NCBI GenBank assembly: GCA_964612855.1
Contig: CAZTDR010000039.1
Span: forward strand, 1 to 25,799
Source: DATIJJ01 sp964612855
GTDB taxonomy: Bacteria; Pseudomonadota; Gammaproteobacteria; DSM-16500
Length of the DNA: 25,799 nucleotides
Reading direction: 5' to 3'
The position numbers were made by a program, and so were the translations under genes. A model generated the notes under the pieces. It saw nothing but the letters and a program-made list of their open reading frames with translations. It was not told the DNA's origin and did no database searches. Below are positions 20,629 to 25,799 of the stretch, piece by piece. Each line of letters begins with the position of its first letter. Positions within the stretch are counted from its first letter, which is position 1.

Positions 20629-21384
20629 ATGAAAAAACATAAACTGTTAACTCGCAGTTGCGTCGTTTGCGGCCTTGAAAAGCCATTGTCTGCATTTTTG
20701 CAGCTCGGCAATAAAAAAGGCGCAATTTACGGCACAATTTGTGGGGCTTGCCGGGGTTCGGGCTTAAAAGAAAAAGTGGCCCATGAGGATGATGCGAGCT
20801 CGACTTCCGCAGGTATGCGAATCCGGGCAAAAGAGCGTGTTGATATCATAAAACAGCAAAAAAGTGATTTCCAAGAACAGCAAATTCAACACAAAGAAGG
20901 CACCAAAAAACGTGACCAAATTTCTTTTGAGAAGACCGAAACGCGAGATGAAAAAGATTTAGCTTTAAAACGTCGCGACCAAAAACAAAGTTTTCTCAAT
21001 TATCAAACCAAAATTCAACAATCTTTAAGTGCTCAATCGGTACTTAATCAGAAAAAAGATGACCGTTTATTTACTTCTGTACCGACTGAGAAACAACAGG
21101 CTACAGAAGCGGTTAGAAAAGCAGAAACCATTAAGCAAGAACAAAAAAAGACAACAGGCAATCTAACGGGGTCACCCATCTTAGATCAACAGCATTTACT
21201 CAACCGCGATAAATTGCGAGCGTGGTTAGGCGCTGATGCGCCATTGATGAAAACATTGTCTCGCCTTTACACGACTGTAAATCCATCGCAAAAATCCGCG
21301 ACAGAAAGAACGGAAATAAACAAAAAAGAAACGGCGCGAGAATTTATGGAAAGAACGCTGGGACCGGCTTCAAAAAAACGTTAA
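20629..21384 (+). CDS. unrecognised protein with N-terminal four-cysteine motif and charged helical middle
   Basis: 251 residues. Four cysteines at 11, 14, 38 and 41 (CVVC ... CGAC) form a likely zinc-ribbon or treble-clef-type site. Residues about 60-185 are rich in Lys, Gln, Glu and Arg and probably form helices or coiled coil. A more hydrophobic C-terminal stretch (DKLRAWLGADAPLMKTLSRLYTTVNP, about 194-220) follows, ending ETAREFMERTLGPASKKR. It has no signal peptide or membrane segment. It converges on icmQ with 16 bp between stops. I do not recognise the family. Location beside icmQ and the charged helical make-up allow it to be a Dot/Icm-related protein or effector, but a nucleic-acid-binding housekeeping role is equally possible. 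Confidence 0.75.
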   Translation: MKKHKLLTRSCVVCGLEKPLSAFLQLGNKKGAIYGTICGACRGSGLKEKVAHEDDASSTSAGMRIRAKERVDIIKQQKSDFQEQQIQHKEGTKKRDQISFEKTETRDEKDLALKRRDQKQSFLNYQTKIQQSLSAQSVLNQKKDDRLFTSVPTEKQQATEAVRKAETIKQEQKKTTGNLTGSPILDQQHLLNRDKLRAWLGADAPLMKTLSRLYTTVNPSQKSATERTEINKKETAREFMERTLGPASKKR

Positions 21385-21400
21385 CAGCCCCAACATGCGC

Positions 21401-21976
21401 TTATTTTTTTACAAAATCACCTTGCGCACTTAACCCATAATCCTGGCCATTGTGAGTAAACATCACCAAGTTTTCAAAGCGCAGCGATCCTTCGCGGATC
21501 TTAATGATAGGATTCTCTTCATCGTCTTTAGATTTATCTATTGCTGTGAGAATATCGTGTTGCTCTATTTTTACTGTTAAATAAGCATGTTGATGCTTGT
21601 TAGATTTGGCTTTTAGCAGAGATTCAACCTGACTTTTTTCGCGATAGATAGGACGGTTTACGCTATATTCATAAAAAACCCGCGGGGTTAATAAGGTTAA
21701 CCAACTACGTAAAATCGCGCCCTGGGCATTATAAAGATAAACGTATACAACTACTTTATTGGAACTTTCTTCGATTTGCTCTATCTTTTTTTCTTCTTTT
21801 TTTAAGGCTTGTTGCTGCTCTTCCAGATGCGTCAATACAGCTTGCAAGCGATCGCGGACAAAACGGAATTTTTCGACTACACCGTATTTTTCTCTTAAAT
21901 TCGCATCTTGTAGCAGCGCCTCACGGATAAGCTGGATAAGCTTTTCATATTCTTGAATTTCTAGGTCAATAGACAT
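21401..21976 (-). CDS. icmQ: Dot/Icm protein IcmQ
   Basis: 191 residues, the same length as Legionella IcmQ. The C-terminal half matches clearly: VYVYLYNAQGAILRSW, then VNRPIYREKSQVESLLKAKSNKHQHAYLTVKIEQHDIL, then NPIIKIREGSLRFENLVMFTHNGQDYGLSAQGDFVKK. In Legionella this C-terminal domain binds NAD+ and has an ADP-ribosyltransferase-like fold without known transferase activity. The N-terminal helices bind IcmR and IcmQ can insert into membranes. Here the N-terminal 70 residues are helical (LIQLIREALLQDANLREKYG... ). It lies 13 nt downstream of the small gene at 21990-22253, in the place of icmR. It is located about 18 kb from icmT-icmS, not beside them as in Legionella. Confidence 0.93.
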   Translation of the reverse strand: MSIDLEIQEYEKLIQLIREALLQDANLREKYGVVEKFRFVRDRLQAVLTHLEEQQQALKKEEKKIEQIEESSNKVVVYVYLYNAQGAILRSWLTLLTPRVFYEYSVNRPIYREKSQVESLLKAKSNKHQHAYLTVKIEQHDILTAIDKSKDDEENPIIKIREGSLRFENLVMFTHNGQDYGLSAQGDFVKK

Positions 21977-21989
21977 CGTTACGTTAGGC

Positions 21990-22253
21990 TCATAAAGTTT
22001 TTTTTGAGGATTCTATTAATGCAAGCTCTTCTATCGCTTTACTCACCTTATTGATTTGCAAAGAAGTTTCCAGAAGATATTGCACCGATTTAGGCGGTCC
22101 ATTCACCTGAGCTTGTGCGGGTGCTGCGTTTTGCAACCCCATGGCCAATCCATAAGCCTGATTGGCTATCTCATACAAAGCATTTTTAGCCGCGCTCATT
22201 TCGGATTGGATGGGCATATCTTTCGCAAAGTCGACAAATAATGATTTTAGCAT
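21990..22253 (-). CDS. small IcmQ-partner candidate in the icmR position (FIR-type)
   Basis: 87 residues with no similarity I recognise. Two predicted helices, about 16-41 (SEMSAAKNALYEIANQAYGLAMGLQ) and about 56-84 (SVQYLLETSLQINKVSKAIEELALIESS), are joined by a short Ala/Pro/Gln linker. In Legionella species the gene directly upstream of icmQ is a FIR gene (functional homologue of icmR), whose products bind IcmQ as a helical hairpin and differ greatly in sequence among species. Position, size and helical-hairpin make-up all fit. The start codon overlaps the end of trmL by 7 nt, so it is translationally coupled to a tRNA-modification gene. Function is inferred from location and architecture. 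Confidence 0.75.
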   Translation of the reverse strand: MLKSLFVDFAKDMPIQSEMSAAKNALYEIANQAYGLAMGLQNAAPAQAQVNGPPKSVQYLLETSLQINKVSKAIEELALIESSKKTL

Positions 22254-22711
22254 AACATACTGAACCCTTGCTGTCTTAACGCTTCATAAAGGATAACTGC
22301 GACAGCGTTGGACAGATTCAGACTACGGGAACTTGCTAACATCGGAATTCGAATCAGCTGGGCAGGAGCAACTTGTGCCAAGATTGCTTGAGGCAATCCT
22401 CGGCTCTCAGGGCCAAATAACAGCACATCATCGGCATGGTATTCCACATCGGTATAAAAAACGCTTCCCTTTGTAGAACAAGCGAATAATCGTCTGGGAG
22501 GCATCGCTGCGCTAAAAGCATCATAATTTTGATGATGGGAAACGCGCGCCCATTCATGGTAATCTAGCCCGGCACGACGCAACTGCTTATCATCCGGTGC
22601 AAAACCCAAGGGATGGATGAGATGCAATCCCGCGCCTGTGTTGGCACATAATCGAATAATATTGCCCGTATTCGGTGGAATTTCGGGTTCAAATAATGCA
22701 ACTTGTAACAC
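22247..22711 (-). CDS. trmL: tRNA (cytidine/uridine-34-2'-O)-methyltransferase TrmL
   Basis: 154 residues, the normal TrmL size. SPOUT-family motifs are seen: NTGNIIRLCANTGAGLHLIHPLGF near 16-40, then DVLLFGPESRGLP near 93-106, and IRIPM..SSRSLNLSNAVAVILYEALRQ near 120-147, which forms the SAM-binding knot. It methylates the ribose at the wobble position 34 of certain tRNA-Leu isoacceptors. A tRNA-Leu gene occurs 7 kb away in this window, but with a CAG anticodon, not one of the two known TrmL targets. Its last bases overlap the start of the icmR-position gene. Confidence 0.94.
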   Translation of the reverse strand: MLQVALFEPEIPPNTGNIIRLCANTGAGLHLIHPLGFAPDDKQLRRAGLDYHEWARVSHHQNYDAFSAAMPPRRLFACSTKGSVFYTDVEYHADDVLLFGPESRGLPQAILAQVAPAQLIRIPMLASSRSLNLSNAVAVILYEALRQQGFSMLC

Positions 22712-22731
22712 TAGACCACGCCTCGCGTTTC

Positions 22732-23514
22732 TTAAGAACTTATTTCATGTTTATTTTTTTCTAGATACGGATCACCTAATTCTTTATTGCGTTGAATTAG
22801 ATACGCACGACGCTGTAAATAAGCATCGCGCAGAAACACATATTTATCGACAGCCGCTTGCTCCATCACATTTTGGAAACTCAGCAAATCAGCGCGGCGC
22901 GCCACAATGCCCAATCCATACAATGCATAGCGATCGCGGAGAGGATGTATATGAGGATAAATCGAAAACGCATAATAATCCACGGGTAAACCAATCGTAT
23001 CACGTGGGGTGCTGGGACCAAAAAATGGTAATACCAAGTAACTCGAATTCGTATAACCCCATTGAGCCAAGGTTAAACCGAAATCTTCTTTATTTGGCTC
23101 TAGCCCCATACTGGTCGCAGGATCAAAAAAACCCACAATGCCAATCGTTGAATTAATGACTAAACGCCAGCCATCACTGGTTGCTTGATAAAAATTCCCT
23201 TGTAACACATCGTTAGCTACTGTTGGAATGGTATCAATATTACTAAAAAAATTTTTGATTCCTTTGTTTAACGGTTTAGGGACGATGTTGTTATAAAAAG
23301 TTGCGATGGGCTTTAAAATCGCTCTATCCAAAAAATCATTGAAATGATACATAATCCGATTAAACCCTTCATACGGATCTTGCTTCGTATTTAACTCAGA
23401 AAGGTCAGTTTGAACCAGGTCATCGGCTGCATAGCCATTCCCTACCAAAGTCAATGCGACCATCATCGCACCCAACTTTGTTAACAGACTTTTTCTTCTT
23501 TGATTTGGATTCAT
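22732..23514 (-). CDS. mlaA: MlaA family outer-membrane lipid-asymmetry protein
   Basis: 260 residues from the ATG at 23514; the longer open frame to 23577 adds residues before an obvious signal sequence. The signal NPNQRRKSLLTKLGAMMVALTLVGNGYA is followed by the MlaA core: DPYEGFNRIMYHFNDFLDRAILKPIATFYNNIVP, then LNKGIKNFFSNIDTIPTVANDVLQGNF, then RLVINSTIGIVGFFDPATSMGLE, then EDFGLTLAQWGY and YLVLPFFGPSTPRDTIGLPVDYY. MlaA removes mislocalised phospholipids from the outer leaflet with the MlaFEDB system. The protein contains no cysteine, so it cannot be a lipoprotein, unlike E. coli MlaA. It starts opposite gpmI across 251 bp. Confidence 0.93.
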   Translation of the reverse strand: MNPNQRRKSLLTKLGAMMVALTLVGNGYAADDLVQTDLSELNTKQDPYEGFNRIMYHFNDFLDRAILKPIATFYNNIVPKPLNKGIKNFFSNIDTIPTVANDVLQGNFYQATSDGWRLVINSTIGIVGFFDPATSMGLEPNKEDFGLTLAQWGYTNSSYLVLPFFGPSTPRDTIGLPVDYYAFSIYPHIHPLRDRYALYGLGIVARRADLLSFQNVMEQAAVDKYVFLRDAYLQRRAYLIQRNKELGDPYLEKNKHEISS

Positions 23515-23573
23515 ATTGCGCGCACCAGCGTTTTTACTTGTTGTGTATAGTGTAACTGCAGCGTGTCCCTGTG

Positions 23574-23600
23574 TCATCCTCGAATGCTTTATCTAAGATC
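23574..23600. repeat. degenerate CATCCCCGA-type repeat
   Basis: CATCCTCGAATGCTTTATC resembles the CATCCCCGAATGC motif, but the inverted arm is lost. It is placed between mlaA and gpmI, upstream of repeat copy B. Confidence 0.4.
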
Positions 23601-23620
23601 GTTCATGGGACAAATTCTCT

Positions 23621-23674
23621 GGAGGAGACAAATTTTTTTTTGCGATGCCGGGCATGGCACGCCATGCCCCTACA
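23621..23674. repeat. MITE-like hairpin repeat, copy B
   Basis: GGAGGAGACAAATTTTTTTT leads into GGGCATGGCACGCCATGCCC and CTACA, the same order as at 5605-5658 and 25332-25386. It occupies the divergent interval between mlaA and gpmI, so here it lies upstream of both genes. Confidence 0.85.
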
Positions 23675-23765
23675 CCTTTATTTTTGAATGTAGGAGCACG
23701 CTCAGGGATGACGAGGAAAAGCCGTATGCGATACAATCGTGCGAGTTTAATGATAGGAAAACCAC

Positions 23766-25307
23766 ATGCAACGACCCAGGCCTTTTGCACTTATTATCCT
23801 GGATGGCTGGGGCCATCGAGATGACCGAGAAGCTAATGCTATTGCGCAAGCACATAAACCCCACTGGAATCAATTATTGGCCACCTACCCCCATGGCTTA
23901 ATTTCGGGTAGCGGTCGTTGTGTCGGGTTACCTGACGGACAAATGGGGAATTCGGAAGTGGGTCATCTCAATATGGGCGCTGGACGCATCGTACATCAAG
24001 ATCTTACACGGATTGATCTGGCTATCGCCGAGGGCAGTTTTTTTACCAACCCTACCCTGACCACCGCAATTGATCGTGCAGTCCAACAAAAAAAAAACGT
24101 TCACATAGTCGGGTTACTTTCGCCAGGGGGCGTTCATAGTCATGAACAACATATTCAAGCGATGATCAAGCTCGCTTATGAACGGGGTGCCACCCGAATT
24201 TATATTCATGCTTTTTTAGATGGCCGTGATACTCCACCACAAAGTGCAAAATCGTCTTTGCTTGCACTTGAAAAATATTGCACCGAATTAAAAGCAGGCA
24301 AAATTGCGTCACTCATAGGCCGCTATTTTGCCATGGATCGTGATAAGCGTTGGGAGCGCGTGGAAAAAGCCTACGATTTATTGACGCAAGGCGAAGCGGC
24401 ATTTCATGTAACTGATGCAATTACCGGTTTAGAGCTTGCTTATCAGCGCGGTGAAACGGATGAATTTGTGCAAGCAACCGCCATTCATCCTGCCAATGCC
24501 CAGCCCGTCACCATCAAAAATGATGACACGGTCATCTTCATGAATTTTCGCGCTGACCGTGCGCGCGAAATCACGCGTGCTTTTATTGAACAAGATTTCC
24601 AAGGATTTTGGCGCAAAGTATGGCCGCAAGTGGATTTTGTGACACTAACGGAATACGATGCGACGTTCACCACCCCGATTGCTTATCCCTCTGAACGTCT
24701 CGACAATATGTTAGGCAACTATTTAAGCTCGCTTGGCTTAAAACAATTACGCATCGCTGAAACAGAAAAATATGCGCATGTCACTTTTTTCTTTAATGGC
24801 GGCATTGAAGAGCCTGCTCCAGGCGAAGATCGCATTCTGGTTCCTTCGCCGAAAGTAGCCACCTATGATTTGAAACCCGAAATGAGCGCGCCGGAAGTCA
24901 CGGAAGAATTAATTAACGCGATTCACAGCCAAAAATACGATGTGATTATTTGTAATTTTGCCAATCCGGATATGGTAGGACACACAGGCAATTTACCTGC
25001 AGCGATTCAAGCCATTGAAACCATCGATAACTGCCTAGGAAAAATTACAGCAGCATTAAAAAGTGTCGGTGGTGAAGCGCTCATTACCGCTGATCACGGC
25101 AATGCTGAACTGATGTTTGATGAAAAAACGGGACAAGCGCATACCGCCCATACGCAAGAATTAGTCCCTCTTATTTATGTGGGCAGACCCGCTGAAATGA
25201 GTAAAACCAAAGGCATATTATCGGACATTGCACCGACTTTATTATATTTACTCGGCCTACCTCAACCTAAAGAAATGACAGGTAAAACTTTATTTAAGTT
25301 AACTTGA
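23766..25307 (+). CDS. gpmI: 2,3-bisphosphoglycerate-independent phosphoglycerate mutase
   Basis: 513 residues, normal for iPGM. The alkaline-phosphatase-superfamily metal site is seen as LIILDGWGHRDDREANAI near 9-26 and MGNSEVGHLNMGAGR with the catalytic Ser near 61-63. Other sites are GGVHSHEQHI, FLDGRDTPP, YFAMDRDKRWERV, FMNFRADRARE, FFFNGGIEEP, ANPDMVGHTGNL and TADHGNAE. It interconverts 3- and 2-phosphoglycerate using two manganese ions, in glycolysis and gluconeogenesis. In E. coli gpmI lies close to yibN-grxC-secB-gpsA; here the two sets are at opposite ends of the window, about 21 kb apart. Confidence 0.98.
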   Translation: MQRPRPFALIILDGWGHRDDREANAIAQAHKPHWNQLLATYPHGLISGSGRCVGLPDGQMGNSEVGHLNMGAGRIVHQDLTRIDLAIAEGSFFTNPTLTTAIDRAVQQKKNVHIVGLLSPGGVHSHEQHIQAMIKLAYERGATRIYIHAFLDGRDTPPQSAKSSLLALEKYCTELKAGKIASLIGRYFAMDRDKRWERVEKAYDLLTQGEAAFHVTDAITGLELAYQRGETDEFVQATAIHPANAQPVTIKNDDTVIFMNFRADRAREITRAFIEQDFQGFWRKVWPQVDFVTLTEYDATFTTPIAYPSERLDNMLGNYLSSLGLKQLRIAETEKYAHVTFFFNGGIEEPAPGEDRILVPSPKVATYDLKPEMSAPEVTEELINAIHSQKYDVIICNFANPDMVGHTGNLPAAIQAIETIDNCLGKITAALKSVGGEALITADHGNAELMFDEKTGQAHTAHTQELVPLIYVGRPAEMSKTKGILSDIAPTLLYLLGLPQPKEMTGKTLFKLT

Positions 25308-25331
25308 AAAAGCTTAGAGTCTATTGACTTT

Positions 25332-25386
25332 GCAGGGGACAAAATTTTTTTGCAAAGCCCAGGGCATGGCACGCCATGCCCCTACA
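25332..25386. repeat. MITE-like hairpin repeat, copy C
   Basis: The best-preserved short copy: GCAGGGGACAAAATTTTTTTGC, AAAGCCCA, then GGGCATGGCACGCCATGCCC and CTACA. It lies between the convergent stops of gpmI and the gene at the window end, like copy A between dotB and dotA. Confidence 0.88.
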
Positions 25387-25390
25387 TTGA

Positions 25391-25799
25391 TTACCTAACT
25401 CTAACAGGAGACCTTAAAGCAATAAAATTTTGAATTTGGGTTTCATTCAACAAAGCAGCTTGTGTACCAAATAATTCATACACCTTTTCTTTCTGACGTG
25501 AGGAGAAAAAACCTTTTTTAGCAACTCCCATTTTCTCAACCAAATCATTATAGGTGATGGCCGAGGTGCCTTTATTGGGAAATAAACATTGACGTAATTC
25601 ATAATAGCTTTGTGTATTTAAAAGCTTTTCAATTTGCTGTCCTGACGATGTTTCTTGTCCCAGACCAAATTTATTTCGCTGCAACGAGAGCATGAGAAGG
25701 TTTTTTGCAGCCGTATTGACTTCAGCCTCCGTTTTAAAAGTAGCGCACGAATTCAAATGCGAAGTGCAACACGATAAAAAAGAGCGGTCAAATGGTATA
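25391..25799 (-). CDS. 3' part of an unrecognised gene cut by the window end
   Basis: The frame stays open from the stop at 25391 to the end of the window, 135 codons, and begins before it. A TTG at 25756 could be read as a start but there is no need to assume it, since the codons upstream (IPFDRSFLSCC...) are also open. The visible part is mostly helical with KNLLMLSLQRNKFGLGQE, then YYELRQCLFPNKGTSAITYNDLVEKMGVAKKGFF and YELFGTQAALLNETQIQNFIALRSPVRVR. No domain is recognised. The whole gene and its N-terminus are needed to judge what it is. Confidence 0.65.
   Translation of the reverse strand, partial: IPFDRSFLSCCTSHLNSCATFKTEAEVNTAAKNLLMLSLQRNKFGLGQETSSGQQIEKLLNTQSYYELRQCLFPNKGTSAITYNDLVEKMGVAKKGFFSSRQKEKVYELFGTQAALLNETQIQNFIALRSPVRVR

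Noticed and set aside
22617..23156. 179-codon + strand open frame
   Set aside because: Antisense to trmL and mlaA, both clearly real; the translation looks random and begins inside trmL.
1..25799. CRISPR array, rRNA genes, integrase or complete insertion sequence
   Set aside because: No regularly spaced direct repeats, no rRNA-like sequence and no complete transposase or integrase were seen.

Overview
The window is a chromosomal segment from a gammaproteobacterium of the order Legionellales, probably Coxiellaceae-like. The evidence is a set of Dot/Icm (type IVB) secretion genes embedded among ordinary gammaproteobacterial housekeeping genes: icmT, icmS, dotD, dotC, dotB, dotA, icmV, icmW, icmX and icmQ, with a small gene in the icmR position. 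Such organisms are typically intracellular in protist or animal hosts. Assignments come from reading the proteins; no database search was possible.

Layout. 130-2338 is a tight + strand operon: rhodanese (yibN-like), grxC, secB, gpsA. 2388-10882 is the main Dot/Icm block: icmS and icmT on the minus strand, then divergent dotD-dotC-dotB (+), then convergent dotA and icmV (-), then divergent icmW, an unnamed secreted Pro/Gln-rich protein, and icmX (+). 10897-11176 is a MITE-like element with long imperfect inverted repeats. 11194-13179 holds a YbjQ-family gene and yicC (-) divergent from rph (+). 13403-14674 encodes a low-complexity 423-residue protein that is the best effector candidate here. 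It has a FVMV motif like an autophagy LIR near its N-terminus and a run of basic residues near its C-terminus. A tRNA-Leu(CAG) with a strong promoter follows.

15168-20314 (-) is the conserved hfq-hflX-hflK-hflC-purA cluster, with small hairpin repeats inserted between hflX and hflK. 20629-21384 (+) is an unrecognised protein with four N-terminal cysteines and a charged, helical middle. 21401-23514 (-) contains icmQ, the small icmR-position gene that overlaps trmL, trmL itself, and mlaA. gpmI (+) and the 3' part of an unidentified minus-strand gene finish the window.

How the genes fit together. DotC and DotD are outer-membrane lipoproteins of the core complex. DotB is the cytoplasmic ATPase. 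DotA, IcmV and IcmT are inner-membrane components, and IcmX is periplasmic. IcmS and IcmW form the effector adaptor. IcmQ and its small partner are cytoplasmic. The other dot/icm genes (icmP, O, N, M, L, K, E, G, C, D, J, B, F, H) are not in the window and should lie elsewhere. Intergenic spaces are rich in short palindromic repeats of at least three families.
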